The notes under the pieces: model-generated | Told to the model about the DNA's origin: nothing | The model's input: the letters and a program-made list of their open reading frames with translations, nothing else | The model's database searches: none | DNA from: Clostridiales bacterium | Lineage (GTDB): Bacteria > Bacillota > Clostridia > Oscillospirales > Oscillospiraceae | Length of the DNA: 64,000 nucleotides | Reading direction: 5' to 3' | NCBI GenBank assembly: GCA_004558025.1 | Contig: SFEG01000005.1 | Location: 78,011 to 142,010, forward strand | Made by a program: the position numbers and the translations under genes | Shown here: positions 31,760 through 39,987 of the stretch, piece after piece | Numbering within the stretch: position 1 is the first letter of the stretch | How the letters are laid out: every line of letters starts with the position of its first letter

Positions 31760-32081
31760 TTGTCTTTACCTCCAAATCAAAAATGAACAGGACTTCATAG
31801 AGCTTTTCGCTCGGAATCCAGGTTTCGGATTTTTCATAAAAAACGCTGTGCCTGTCAAGCACAGCCTCTACAGCCTGTTCCGCCGACAAATCCTTAACGG
31901 CGGAGTACAGCTCTATGTGGACTTCGTTTACTTTGAAATATGCCCGGTCATCGGCGGCAAAGTTGTTGCTTGCCGGGATGAGGTAGAGCAGATACGGGAG
32001 CTGTGGCGCTTCGCCCTCTGCGAAATGGTCGTAGGCGGAGGGCAAGTCAATCTCCCGGACAATAGAGAGCAGTTCATCCAT
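31752..32081 (-). CDS. tail terminator/minor capsid-tail joining protein
   Basis: A 109-residue protein: 'MDELLSIVREIDLPSAYDHFAEGEAPQLPYLLYLIPASNNFAADDRAYFKVNEVHIELYSAVKDLSAEQAVEAVLD'. 'PY..Y........ADD..Y.......+ELY...KD...E' is the usual signature of siphovirus tail-completion proteins next to the major tail gene. It would cap the tail at the neck. Overlaps both neighbours by eight bases, indicating tight translational coupling in the late operon. Confidence 0.8.
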   Translation of the reverse strand: MDELLSIVREIDLPSAYDHFAEGEAPQLPYLLYLIPASNNFAADDRAYFKVNEVHIELYSAVKDLSAEQAVEAVLDRHSVFYEKSETWIPSEKLYEVLFIFDLEVKTNG

Positions 32082-32463
32082 TTCTTATGCACCTCTCAAT
32101 ATCACGCTCAAGCTGCTCCGCCCCCAGCTCCTCAGCCGGAGCAATATGAGGCTGTGCCGCTGTGCGTCCGCCGTTGACTTTCGCGTGACCATGCTCCAGA
32201 AGATGGGCAAGCTGATAGCGGTTCGGAGAATAAACCGTAACCTCAAGGGTCGTGCTTGACTCCGCCGTTCTCTTTGTTTTCCAGCTCTTGGCGTATTTGC
32301 CTGTGGCGGTAGGAGCTGTCGCCTGTATTTCCTTGCGGATGGTTTTGCCCGCATCGTTGACCGCCTTTTTCATTCCGTCGGCGGTAAGGTCGGCGTAGTC
32401 CTGAAGCTCTTTCATGACCTCCGCCGCGAGGTTTCCGATTTCGACTTTTCTTGCCACGGTCAT
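32074..32463 (-). CDS. HK97 gp10-family neck protein
   Basis: A 129-residue protein: 'MTVARKVEIGNLAAEVMKEL', 'ADLTADGMKKAVNDAGKTIRKEIQATAPTATGKYAKSWKTKR', 'VYSPNRYQLAHLLEHGHAKVNGGRTAAQPHIAPAEE'. The 'AP..TG.Y..SW' and 'Y.LAHLLE.GHA...GGR..A.PHI..A' motifs are the signature of gp10-type head-tail joining proteins. The start at 32463 overlaps the upstream stop (ATGA) and is preferred to an in-frame start at 32481. Confidence 0.9.
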   Translation of the reverse strand: MTVARKVEIGNLAAEVMKELQDYADLTADGMKKAVNDAGKTIRKEIQATAPTATGKYAKSWKTKRTAESSTTLEVTVYSPNRYQLAHLLEHGHAKVNGGRTAAQPHIAPAEELGAEQLERDIERCIRNG

Positions 32464-32792
32464 CGCCTCTCTTTCCGGCACTTGAGCTTTACGGCTTTCC
32501 GCTTCCAGTTGAGGTGGTCAACGGTGAGGATTTCATAAAGCTCATCGTCCATAACAACACGGTAGCGGGTAGGGACAATGAATTTCGTGGCGGCGCAGTA
32601 ACGGACGGTGAAATCCGCCTTGCGGTTGTCGACTATGGTTCCGGCTTCCGCCTCCTCAGCTCCGCCCTCGGCGCTGACCGTAGCGGCACAGGCGTAGTAG
32701 TCCGTCCAGTCGTTACGGTGGTTGCCGATTTCGTCTGTCAGGACTTCGTTTTGCTGAATCATGATGCGCTTGTTGAGCAGACCGATATTCAT
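32460..32792 (-). CDS. phage head-tail adaptor (head-closure) protein
   Basis: A 110-residue protein with 'MNIGLLNKRIMIQQNEVLTDEIGNHRNDWTDYYACAATVSAEGG' and 'TVRYCAATKFIVPTRYRVVMDDELYEILTVDHLNWKRKAVKLKCRKE'. 'L..RI.......D..GN....W.DYY...A.V' plus 'R....Y+I..ID' is the head-tail adaptor family (SPP1 gp16-like stopper). It seals the head after packaging. It touches the connector gene stop by one base. Confidence 0.9.
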   Translation of the reverse strand: MNIGLLNKRIMIQQNEVLTDEIGNHRNDWTDYYACAATVSAEGGAEEAEAGTIVDNRKADFTVRYCAATKFIVPTRYRVVMDDELYEILTVDHLNWKRKAVKLKCRKERR

Positions 32793-33070
32793 CAGAACCC
32801 CGCCTTTCTTATGCCGAACAGGAGAGAGCGCAGCGTGAGGGTTAGCTCGTGGTGGTCAGCCTCCTCACGATGCTCAAAGAGGTACGCCACGGTATAGAGA
32901 ACCGCTGTGCGAACCTGATCGCCCGGACAGCCGTTCAGCTCCTCAATGCTCATCCTCGCCACATCGGCGCACAGGTTTTCGGCGGCGTTTATCAAGGTCT
33001 CCAGAAGGTTGTCCTCGTCGTCGTAGTCCACACGGAGATACTGCTTGATTTCTTCAAGAGTCACTATCAT
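32792..33070 (-). CDS. phage head-tail connector (gp6-like)
   Basis: A 92-residue protein: 'MIVTLEEIKQYLRVDYDDEDNLLETLINAAENLCADVARM', then 'QVRTAVLYTVAYLFEHREEADHHELTLTLRSLLFGIRK'. 'T..E.K.YLR+D..++D.L+..LI..A...' followed by 'A+LY.+AYL+EHRE....' is diagnostic for the gp6/DNA-packaging connector family. The start at 33070 gives the standard length; the longer frame to 33118 would include the terminator hairpin and has no better ribosome site. Confidence 0.9.
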   Translation of the reverse strand: MIVTLEEIKQYLRVDYDDEDNLLETLINAAENLCADVARMSIEELNGCPGDQVRTAVLYTVAYLFEHREEADHHELTLTLRSLLFGIRKAGF

Positions 33071-33088
33071 GCGATAACCTCCGAAAAA

Positions 33089-33116
33089 GGGACTCCGGCG
33101 GTCAAGCCGGAGTCCC
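33089..33116 (-). terminator. internal terminator between head-fibre and connector genes
   Basis: gggactccggc pairs with gccggagtccc (11 bp, 6-base loop) and on the minus strand is followed by tttttcgg. It lies six bases after the head-fibre stop, inside the late operon, and would lower expression of connector and tail genes relative to capsid. Confidence 0.88.
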
Positions 33117-33122
33117 ACAGAA

Positions 33123-33347
33123 TCATTCCTCGTCTGCCGCCATCAGACCGGCGGTCTTGAGCTTGGTGAGCAGAGCGTTGAATTCATCTTTCAGAGCGGC
33201 AACGGTAGTGGCGGTGCTGTCCGCCTGATTCTCAGCCGGGGTGAAGGAGTTGCCCTCCACCTCACAGCCTTCCTCAAAAATTACCTTGCCGCCGAAATGG
33301 GTGACATCGCCGCCCTGTTCAGTATAGTTTTTGGCGTTATAGCTCAT
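33123..33347 (-). CDS. phage head fibre protein
   Basis: A 74-residue protein, 'MSYNAKNYTEQGGDVTHFGG' then 'KVIFEEGCEVEG' and 'VAALKDEFNALLTKLKTAGLM'. The 'YN.KNYTEQGGD.W.+GG.L.+EEGA.+.G' opening followed by 'T...L...FN.LL.KLK.AGLM' matches the head-fibre family related to phi29 gp8.5. It would decorate the shell. It lies 15 bases after the capsid gene and ahead of a terminator, so it is expressed at capsid level. Confidence 0.88.
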   Translation of the reverse strand: MSYNAKNYTEQGGDVTHFGGKVIFEEGCEVEGNSFTPAENQADSTATTVAALKDEFNALLTKLKTAGLMAADEE

Positions 33348-33362
33348 GGCTTACCTCCCGGC

Positions 33363-34568
33363 TCAAGCCTTCATTTTGAGGACCTTGATAGCCTCAGGGA
33401 GGATGAGCTTGCCGTCGACACGCTGGGTGGCGACGAAACCGGTCTGATCGGTGGTAGCGTAAAGCTCAGAGAGCTTCTTGAACACACGACCCTGGCGGTC
33501 GGCAATCCAGTAGTAGTTGAAATCACCGAAAGCGATAACCTTCGCGCCGGCCTCGATAGTGGGAACGGCGGTGGAGGTATAGACGGGTCTGCCGAGCAGA
33601 GTGTCGGGGGTGTCCGCCGTGAGAGCGGGCTGCCACAGGTAGTTGCCGTTACCGTCCTTGAGCTTGCGAACGGCCTTGACGGTCGCGTCGTTGACCACCC
33701 ACACGGCTTTCTTACGGTAGGGAGCGCCGAGGGAGTAGAAGAGGTCGATGATTTCATCGGCGGTGATGGCGGTAGAGCTTGCGGCGGTCACGCCGACCTC
33801 AGCGCCGCCGGTAGAGTTGAAGATGCCGGTGGGCTTACCGTCGCCGTCGCCGTTGAAGAAGGCGTCCTCTTCCTTTGCGCCGATACGTCTGGTGAACTCC
33901 TTGGAGATGTACTCTTCAAGGTTGAACACGGAGTCGTGGAGCAGCTCGTTGGAAACCTTGATGAGGGTGCCGAGCTTGTAAGCGCCGATGGAGACCTGAG
34001 AGAAGGCGTCGTCGCTCTCGCTGATGGTGCCCTCCTCATCGACCCAGGACGCGGTGCCCTTGGTGGCGACAACGGGAATCTTGCGGTCGCCGGATGCGGT
34101 GTTGATGGTATGAGCGATTTTGCGGAAGATGTTCTCTTCCTCCAGCCCCTCAATCAGGGTATGCTCAAACTCGTCGGGAACGAGGTATCCGCCCTCGCTG
34201 TCGGTGCCGATCTGCAGAGCGTTCAGGACTTCGGGCATGGGAGACTTCTGACGCATGGCGTTCCAGAAGCTCTTCTTGTACGCCTTTGCCTTTGTGCCGG
34301 TCGCCTCGTCCTCAGCGGAAACGGCAGCGGTATGAGGCTTTTCGGTGATGGGGCTGTTGATGGGCTTGCGGAGTTCGGCATCGAGTGCCTCCTGACGCTC
34401 GGCACGGGAAATCTCTCTGCCGAGGTCGGAAATCTCCTGTTCCATCTTGACATAGGCGGCATCGTCCTCAGCGGAGAGAGTGCCGTTTTCCTTGCGGTGG
34501 GATTCGAGGAAAGCCTTGGTGCCTTCCCACAGCTTTGCGCGTTTTTCACGCAGTTCAAGTGCAGTCAT
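33363..34568 (-). CDS. major capsid protein (HK97 gp5 family)
   Basis: A 401-residue capsid precursor. Residues ~1-110 form a charged coiled-coil scaffold domain ('LREKRAKLWEGTKAFLESHR', 'YVKMEQEISDLGREISRAER') that the ClpP-like protease upstream should remove. The mature part has 'GGYLVPDEFEHTLIEGLEEENIFRKIAHTI', the E-loop and spine helix 'VSNELLHDSVFNLEEYISKEFTRRIGAKEEDAFFNGDG', and the A-domain 'VYTSTAVPTIEAGAKVIAFGDFNYYWIADRQG'. This is a complete, canonical capsid gene and clearly separate from the 343-residue one at 769. Confidence 0.96.
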   Translation of the reverse strand: MTALELREKRAKLWEGTKAFLESHRKENGTLSAEDDAAYVKMEQEISDLGREISRAERQEALDAELRKPINSPITEKPHTAAVSAEDEATGTKAKAYKKSFWNAMRQKSPMPEVLNALQIGTDSEGGYLVPDEFEHTLIEGLEEENIFRKIAHTINTASGDRKIPVVATKGTASWVDEEGTISESDDAFSQVSIGAYKLGTLIKVSNELLHDSVFNLEEYISKEFTRRIGAKEEDAFFNGDGDGKPTGIFNSTGGAEVGVTAASSTAITADEIIDLFYSLGAPYRKKAVWVVNDATVKAVRKLKDGNGNYLWQPALTADTPDTLLGRPVYTSTAVPTIEAGAKVIAFGDFNYYWIADRQGRVFKKLSELYATTDQTGFVATQRVDGKLILPEAIKVLKMKA

Positions 34569-34585
34569 GTTTTTACCTCCAAAAA

Positions 34586-35323
34586 TTAGTATTTGAGTAA
34601 ATTGAGCCGCTCCATCAGTTCGTTGACGGTGCGGCCTTCGGGCTTGGGCGGTTCTGCCTTGTGTCTGGCACGAACCTTTTCAATGATTTTGTTGACCACA
34701 GCCTGTTCCACGCTTTTTGCGGAGAAGGCATAGGCGTCAACATTTGTGGGGGTGCGTTTGGGGTCTGTCAGCATTTCGTCGGCAAATCCAAACTCAATGG
34801 CTTTTTTCGCGTTCATCCAGGTCTCGGCGTCCATCATGTGAGAGAGCTGTGCGTGGGAGAGACCTGTGCGAATTTCGTAGGCGTTGATGATGCTTTCTTT
34901 GACCTCTTCCAGCATGGCGATGACCTCTTCCATATCCTTGTGGTCTCCGAAAGCCGCTGTAGCGGGGTTGTGAATCATCATCATTGCCGTAGGCGACATC
35001 AGGACACGGGTTCCCGCCATAGCGATAACGGAGGCGGCGGACGCTGCCATGCCGTCGACAATTACCGTGACCTCGCCCGTGTAGTCCATGAGAGCGGTGT
35101 AAATCTGGCTTGCCGCGTTGCAGTCGCCGCCGGGTGAGTTAATCCAGATGGTCACGGGACCTGAGCCTGAAAAAAGCTCCTCTCTGAACATTTGGGGAGT
35201 GATGTCGTCATCGAACCACGACTCTTCGGCTATCGTGCCGTAGAATTCAAGCACCCTCTCTCCGGTGCCGTCCCCGTCCGCCTGATTCTTCCACGTCCAG
35301 AATTTCCTCTTCGGATTCTTCAT
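34586..35323 (-). CDS. ClpP-like phage head-maturation protease
   Basis: A 245-residue Ser protease of the Clp fold that processes the capsid precursor. Visible marks: 'VTIWINSPGGDCNAASQIYTAL', the nucleophile in 'VDGMAASAASVIAMAGTRVLM' (GMAAS), and the His in 'SPTAMMMIHNPAT'; then 'LSHAQLSHMMDAETWMNAKKAIEFGFADEML'. The start at 35323 is chosen for the GGAGG seven bases upstream; it overlaps the portal gene by 77 bases. The order portal, protease, capsid is the HK97 standard. Confidence 0.93.
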   Translation of the reverse strand: MKNPKRKFWTWKNQADGDGTGERVLEFYGTIAEESWFDDDITPQMFREELFSGSGPVTIWINSPGGDCNAASQIYTALMDYTGEVTVIVDGMAASAASVIAMAGTRVLMSPTAMMMIHNPATAAFGDHKDMEEVIAMLEEVKESIINAYEIRTGLSHAQLSHMMDAETWMNAKKAIEFGFADEMLTDPKRTPTNVDAYAFSAKSVEQAVVNKIIEKVRARHKAEPPKPEGRTVNELMERLNLLKY

Positions 35324-36581
35324 CGTTTTCCTCCTTTCCGCTGTCATTCGGGGTATTTGCAAAAGCTCCGGCGTCTTTCAACGGGAGCATATTGCCGTTT
35401 ACAAGGTACAGGTCGCCGCCCTCCTCTGCCGGAATGCGGTCAAGGTTTTCCAGCGCCCGGATGTCATTTGCGCTCATCCATCCGTTTTGTCTGGCAACGG
35501 CGTACCCGTTCATGCGGGACTGATAGTCGCCCCTCAGCAAGCCCTCAACATTGAACTTGACAAAGAACAGCTTCTTTTCCTCCGGGGAGAGGAGCGAGCG
35601 CATAATGGACTGCTCCCACCGGGTGACCCAGGGGTCAAGCGTGTACTTCACAAATTCGAGGCTTTGCTGCTCAATATTGGAAAAGCTCGACTTTTCCAAA
35701 TCGCCGATCATGTGCGGCGGAATGCGGAAAATTCGAGCTATTTCGTTGATTTGGAATTTTCGCGTCTCCAGAAACTGAGCCTGTTCGGGAGCGATGGAAA
35801 TCGGCGTGTATTTCATACCCTCCTCCAGCACGGCCACTTTGCCGCTGTTGGATGAGCCGCCGAACTGACTCTGCCATGCGTCACGCACACGCTGAGGGTC
35901 TTTTATCGTGCCGGGATGCTCAAGGACTCCGCTCGGAGCGGCTCCGTTCGAGAAGAACTTCGACCCATACTCCTCAGTCGCAATGGCAAGCCCGATGGCG
36001 TTTTTCGCCATCGCTATCGGGGAATAGCCGACAAGCCCGTCAAAGCCCAGCCCCGGAATATGGAGAACATCCTGAGGCATGAGAATGACCGTTGTGCCGG
36101 TCATGGTCGGAGCTTCATCGTTTGAGCGGCTGTAGCTGTAATAGAGCTGACCTTTCTCGTCACGGTCGACCGTCATTCTGTTGGGCATCAGGGGGTAGAG
36201 GGCTACGATTTCGCCTTTTCCGTTCCTGATAATCTGTGCGTAAGCGTTGCCCCAGAGGAGCAAATGGGTCATCAGGGTCTCCCTGAAAACGAAAGAGGAC
36301 ATTTCTGGGTTCGGCTCATCGTGGAGCAGAGCATACAGCGCGTGGTCGGTGGCTTTCGTTTTTGAGCCGCTCTCGTCGTAGCGGTAAAGGTGGAGCGGCA
36401 GACCGGCGATAGCCTCGGCGAGAATTCTCACGCACGAGTACACAGCGGTCATCTGCATTGCCGAGCGCTCATTCACCGTTTTCCCTGACGTAGTTCCGCC
36501 CATGAAAAAGCTGTAGGTGCTGCCGGCTGTTCTGTTCTCGGGCTTGTCCCTTGAGCGGAAAAGCCCGTCAAATAGTCCCAT
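35247..36581 (-). CDS. phage portal protein (HK97 family)
   Basis: A 444-residue portal subunit. 'MGLFDGLFRSRDK', 'AMQMTAVYSCVRILAEAIAGLPLHLYRYDESG', 'HALYALLHDEPNPEMSSFVFRETLMTHLLLWGNAYAQIIR', 'QDVLHIPGLGFDGLVGYSPI' and 'FQINEIARIFRIPPHMIGDLEKSSFSNIEQQSLEFVKYTLDPWVTRWEQ' are all canonical portal segments. The dodecamer forms the DNA channel of the capsid. The start at 36581 follows AGGAGGTTTTTGT; the frame extends further but without a ribosome site. The C-terminal tail is acidic (Asp/Glu-rich). Confidence 0.95.
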   Translation of the reverse strand: MGLFDGLFRSRDKPENRTAGSTYSFFMGGTTSGKTVNERSAMQMTAVYSCVRILAEAIAGLPLHLYRYDESGSKTKATDHALYALLHDEPNPEMSSFVFRETLMTHLLLWGNAYAQIIRNGKGEIVALYPLMPNRMTVDRDEKGQLYYSYSRSNDEAPTMTGTTVILMPQDVLHIPGLGFDGLVGYSPIAMAKNAIGLAIATEEYGSKFFSNGAAPSGVLEHPGTIKDPQRVRDAWQSQFGGSSNSGKVAVLEEGMKYTPISIAPEQAQFLETRKFQINEIARIFRIPPHMIGDLEKSSFSNIEQQSLEFVKYTLDPWVTRWEQSIMRSLLSPEEKKLFFVKFNVEGLLRGDYQSRMNGYAVARQNGWMSANDIRALENLDRIPAEEGGDLYLVNGNMLPLKDAGAFANTPNDSGKEENDEESEEEILDVEESGGRGRHRREGA

Positions 36582-36887
36582 ACAAAAACCTCCTGTTTTG
36601 TAGTTTTTCCTCTGGGGTTCGACTGCATTCGACACGGGGTTTGCGGTATAACTGTCGTACAAATCGTCCAGAAGGAGTGATAAGCTGTGAAAAACAGAAT
36701 CAGAAAGGCATACCTCTACCTCAGCCTCGAATACCATTGAAGCTTTATCCGCCGATATCGCAGAAAGATGGGAAAGCTCTATGACTCAGGTGTCGGGCTT
36801 TCCGACCCCCGAATGCTCAAGCTGAACAGCCGCAGCTCAAGGCATTGTCTTGCGGTAACCGAGGGAGAGGCGGAGTTCCTTCGCCTT
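36582..36887 (+). other. gap between portal and large terminase with a possible short plus-strand gene
   Basis: About 300 bases without a minus-strand gene. On the plus strand a GTG at 36687 with AGGAG upstream opens a 17-codon frame ('KNRIRKAYLYLSLEYH'), then TGA at 36738-36740. The same frame continues with 'RRKMGKLYDSGVGLSDPRML' and 'HCLAVTEGEAEF', which looks like protein sequence of a short phage gene. Either a short peptide gene or a broken small gene is possible; I cannot decide. Confidence 0.3.
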
Positions 36888-38498
36888 TCAGATAAAAAGC
36901 AAGCCCCGCTCATCATAGACCGAGGCACCGGTGTCGTTGCCGCAACGGATAGCTCTGTCAAGAGCCATGACCGTGGCGACGGCACCGTCGATTTTTTCCG
37001 TCGACCGTTCCTTGTCGGGCTTTATGTTCCCAGCGGGGTCGGTGCGGATATAAATGTTGTCCATCATCCAGCGGAGAACGGGGTGACCGCCGTGGGCAAT
37101 CCGCTCCTCAAGGACGAGCTTCATGAGTTCCTTCGTCGGAGGACTCATGTCTTTGAACCCCTGCCCGAAAGGAATAACGGTATAGCCCATGCCCTCAAGG
37201 TTCTGCACCATCTGCACAGCGCCCCAGCGGTCAAACGCGATCTCCCTGATGTTGTAGCGCTCACCGAGGCTTTCAATAAAACGCTCGATGTAGCCGTAGT
37301 GAACGACGTTACCCTCCGTGGTTTGGAGAAAGCCCTGGCGCTCCCATACGTCATAAGGCACATGGTCGCGGTTTACCCTCTGAGCCATGTTCTCCTCCGG
37401 TATCCAGAAGAAGGGCATGACCACGAATTTGTCCTCCTCGTCAAGAGGAGGAAAGACAAGCACAAACGCCGTAATATCCGTGGTGGAGGCAAGGTCGAGT
37501 CCGCCGTAGCAGACACGCCCCTCAAGCTCCTCCGGGTCAACGGCAAACGCGCACTTGTCCCATTTCTCCATCGGCATCCACCTGACAGCCTGTTTGACCC
37601 ATTGATTCAAACGGAGCTGACGAAAGGCGTTCTCTTCTCCGGGGTTCTGCTTCGCGGACTCACAGGCGGCTTTCACTTTGTCGATGCCGACCGTGATGCC
37701 CAGAGAGGGGTTTGCCTTTTTCCAGACCGCCGGGTCTGTCCAGTCATCGTTCTCGTCCGCTCCGTAAATCACAGGGTAAAAAGTAGGGTCGATTTTGCGA
37801 CCCTCAAGGATATCCTTTGCCTTTTGGTGTGTCTCGTAGCAGATGGATTTCGTATCGGTACCGGCAGTCGTTATGAGGAAATACAGCGGCTGGGTTCTGG
37901 CGTCGCCCGAACCCTTTGTCATAACATCAAAGAGCTTTCGGTTCGGCTGAGTGTGGAGTTCGTCAAAAACCACCCCGCTGATGTTAAAACCGTGCTTTGA
38001 GTAAGCCTCGGCGGACAGCACCTGATAAAAGCTGTTCGTGGGCAGATAGACGATACGCTTTGTTGCGGTCAGAATTTTGACCCTCCGGTTCAGCGCCGGA
38101 CACATCCTGACCATGTCGGCGGCGACATCGAAAACGATGCCGGCCTGCTGGCGGTCAGCGGCACAGCCGTAGACCTCAGCTCTTTCCTCACCGTCTCCGC
38201 AACAAAGTAAAAGGGCAATCGCAGCGGCAAGCTCCGATTTGCCCATTTTTTTCGGTATTTCCACATAGGCGGTATTGAACTGCCTGTACCCGTTCGGTTT
38301 CAGGACACCGAACAGGTCACGGATTATCTGCTCCTGCCAGTCGATAAGCTCGAACGGCTTTCCCGCCCATGTGCCTTTTGTATGGCATAGGCACTGGATG
38401 AAATTCACGGCGTAGTCGGCGGAGGCTTTATCGTAGTGAGAACCCTCCGCCATAAAAGGCGTGGGCTTGTACTTCTTGAGTTTTCTGATTAATCTCAC
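36888..38498 (-). CDS. phage terminase large subunit
   Basis: A ~536-residue packaging motor. 'KYKPTPFMAEGSHYDKASADYAVNFIQCLCHTKG' is the usual opening, then 'ELIDWQEQIIRDLFG', the ATPase P-loop-like 'YVEIPKKMGKSELAAAIALLL', the Walker B 'NISGVVFDELHTQPN' and the nuclease 'CYGGLDLASTTDITAFVLVF'. It cuts and translocates DNA with the portal. The start is uncertain: a GTG at 38498 lies next to GGAG, and the frame is open to 38690. Its small-subunit partner lies 8 kb upstream, separated by an accessory block. Confidence 0.93.
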   Translation of the reverse strand: MRLIRKLKKYKPTPFMAEGSHYDKASADYAVNFIQCLCHTKGTWAGKPFELIDWQEQIIRDLFGVLKPNGYRQFNTAYVEIPKKMGKSELAAAIALLLCCGDGEERAEVYGCAADRQQAGIVFDVAADMVRMCPALNRRVKILTATKRIVYLPTNSFYQVLSAEAYSKHGFNISGVVFDELHTQPNRKLFDVMTKGSGDARTQPLYFLITTAGTDTKSICYETHQKAKDILEGRKIDPTFYPVIYGADENDDWTDPAVWKKANPSLGITVGIDKVKAACESAKQNPGEENAFRQLRLNQWVKQAVRWMPMEKWDKCAFAVDPEELEGRVCYGGLDLASTTDITAFVLVFPPLDEEDKFVVMPFFWIPEENMAQRVNRDHVPYDVWERQGFLQTTEGNVVHYGYIERFIESLGERYNIREIAFDRWGAVQMVQNLEGMGYTVIPFGQGFKDMSPPTKELMKLVLEERIAHGGHPVLRWMMDNIYIRTDPAGNIKPDKERSTEKIDGAVATVMALDRAIRCGNDTGASVYDERGLLFI

Positions 38499-38584
38499 CT
38501 CCAGAAAGGGAACAAAAAAAGCTGCCCCTCGGCGACTTCTCATATACGACCAAAAGAGCCGGTCGGCTCTCCTGGCGGTTTGGT

Positions 38585-38791
38585 TCAGGGCGCTACATAA
38601 ATTGTGGTGTTTCCGCTGACTCCCTCGGCTTTGAGCTGCTCGGTGACCGCTTTTCTTGCCTCGGTGAGAGTCAGGTAACCGTCGACCCACCAGAGCTTGC
38701 TCCCGTCGCGGTTCTCAAATGCCCAGCAGCCGCGCCCTCTCGGTGCTTTGCCGTGGCTGCGCTCGTAGTGGTAGTTGCTGAATTCGTACAT
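38585..38791 (-). CDS. small conserved mobile-element protein
   Basis: A 68-residue protein, 'MYEFSNYHYERSHGKAPRGR', 'CWAFENRDGSKLWWVDGYLT', 'LTEARKAVTEQLKAEGV'. The ' ..YHYE.SHGK.P+GRG.WAF' opening is characteristic of short proteins that travel with the accessory genes downstream in conjugative elements and prophages of gut Firmicutes. Function unknown; basic, Trp-rich and probably nucleic-acid-binding. Ribosome site GGAGG is spaced well before its ATG. Confidence 0.7.
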   Translation of the reverse strand: MYEFSNYHYERSHGKAPRGRGCWAFENRDGSKLWWVDGYLTLTEARKAVTEQLKAEGVSGNTTIYVAP

Positions 38792-38806
38792 TGCTGCCGC
38801 CTCCTC

Positions 38807-39178
38807 TCAAAGCTCAAAGGTCTCGCCTGTGAGGACGTTGACCACTCTTGTGCCTTTTCCGAAAGCGTTCCGCATCTCGTTCAGCTCCTCCTCAGAGGCG
38901 GGGCGGCGGGTTCTGCGGTACTCGGCAAGCTCACCGGCGACTTCGGCGTCTCTTGCCGCCTGAGTTGCTTCGGCGTTGACCTTGTCAGTGATGTAGGTGA
39001 GTTTCTCAAGCAGGTCGCTCATCAGAACTCTGCCGATGCAGTTGCGGGCAATGCCGTCCTCGTCGATGGTAATCTGCCCGTTTTCAAGTTCCCGGCGCAG
39101 CTCGTCAAGCTCTTTCTCGGCGTTCTTTTTCCAGAACTCACCCAGGCTCCCGTTCAGCTCTCTCTCAAATCTTGTCAT
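38807..39178 (-). CDS. helical phage/element protein of unknown function
   Basis: A 123-residue charged protein with a long helix ('GSLGEFWKKNAEKELDELRR', 'IGRVLMSDLLEKLTYITDKV') and a C-terminal 'RNAFGKGTRVVNVLTGETFEL', where 'G..VV+V.TG+...L' is a short beta hairpin common in these accessory proteins. AGGAAC precedes the ATG. It is the first gene after one copy of the repeated promoter-like element (39222-39257). No function can be stated. Confidence 0.6.
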   Translation of the reverse strand: MTRFERELNGSLGEFWKKNAEKELDELRRELENGQITIDEDGIARNCIGRVLMSDLLEKLTYITDKVNAEATQAARDAEVAGELAEYRRTRRPASEEELNEMRNAFGKGTRVVNVLTGETFEL

Positions 39179-39221
39179 GTTTTGTTCCTCCGTTCTTTAG
39201 GTTGTGTGTATATTAGCGTCA

Positions 39222-39257
39222 TACCGGCGGAATATCCAGTAAAACATGAGCTGTAAA
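39222..39257 (-). promoter_or_regulatory. repeated promoter-like element, copy E1
   Basis: In the minus orientation a TTTA box (39254-39257) is followed after exactly 17 bases by ACTGGATATT (GATATT at 39231-39236), then a diverged TATA-rich box. The same boxes with the same spacing occur at E2 and E3. It lies ~50-80 bases before the start at 39178. Confidence 0.6.
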
Positions 39258-39290
39258 ATACACAAAAACGAGAGCGCCGAACTGTGTATA

Positions 39291-39896
39291 TTATGAGGGA
39301 TCGCCGTAGAGAATGAACCGAGCGTAAGCGCCGGGGTCGGAGTTGATGAGCTTGATGAGAGCGGTGTAGCCTCTGCCTTTAGCGAGGCGTTTGACCTCGG
39401 CGGCATCCAGCATATTCGTGAGACCGGTGTCCCTGATTGCGAAAATCTGCCGCTGAAGTTCAGGAGTAATGGTGTGACCCTCGTCCCTTTCGGCAGCCTC
39501 CCTCACGACGGAGGGGTCAAAACCGCAGTCCTTGTAACCCTGGGTGACGGTCGAATAGTAGGAGAACGAGGGACCCTCAAGGGGAAAGCGCTCATCCATG
39601 ATGTAGACCATAGCTTTGACCGGCTTGCCCTCCAGCTCCACGGTGACCGTCTCTTTTCGGTAAAACCGGGGATAGCCCTCGTAGCGGTCAAGGCTTTTCT
39701 CGTCGGTGGGGGTAATCTCCCAGAGTAGAACCGGGACGCTGTCGCCCTCGCTCTTCTCAATGCTGAGGTATGAGCGGCGGAAGATGAGGCGGTAGTCTTT
39801 CAGCTCCGACGTGCCGAGAACCGTGGCGTGGGGGCAGCGGTATCGCATCTGCTCCAGATTGAGGTTACTGCCGTAGGCGATGTACATTTTGTTCAT
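39291..39896 (-). CDS. gamma-glutamylcyclotransferase-like (GGCT/AIG2) enzyme
   Basis: A 201-residue protein. N-terminal ~125 residues form a GGCT domain: 'MYIAYGSNLNLEQMRYRCPHA' contains the glycine-rich 'YGSN' binding loop, and 'VPVLLWEITPTDEKSLDRYEGYPRFYRKE' gives the 'LDRYEGYP..Y.K' mark with the catalytic Glu. The C-terminal ~70 residues are a helical extension. Such enzymes cyclise gamma-glutamyl amines, releasing 5-oxoproline. Pairing with an amidoligase next door suggests making and undoing glutamyl-type peptide bonds. The start at 39896 has GGAGG seven bases upstream. Confidence 0.85.
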   Translation of the reverse strand: MNKMYIAYGSNLNLEQMRYRCPHATVLGTSELKDYRLIFRRSYLSIEKSEGDSVPVLLWEITPTDEKSLDRYEGYPRFYRKETVTVELEGKPVKAMVYIMDERFPLEGPSFSYYSTVTQGYKDCGFDPSVVREAAERDEGHTITPELQRQIFAIRDTGLTNMLDAAEVKRLAKGRGYTALIKLINSDPGAYARFILYGDPS

Positions 39897-39987
39897 AGTG
39901 GTTTCCTCCATTTCTGTAGGTCGTGAATGACCCTTCTACCACCGAAAGCCCGCCGGAGGCGGGTTCGGGGGCCTGTGGCTATGTCAT

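Noticed and set aside
36741..36887. Spo0E-like regulator on the plus strand
   Set aside because: The stretch around GLSDPRML resembles the Spo0E-like pattern, but the later part lacks the expected SQxLD motif and the frame is interrupted, so no such call is made.
36768..38000. 410-codon plus-strand frame opposite the large terminase
   Set aside because: Most of it is the antisense of TerL; only its first ~40 codons lie outside and are discussed as a possible small broken gene.
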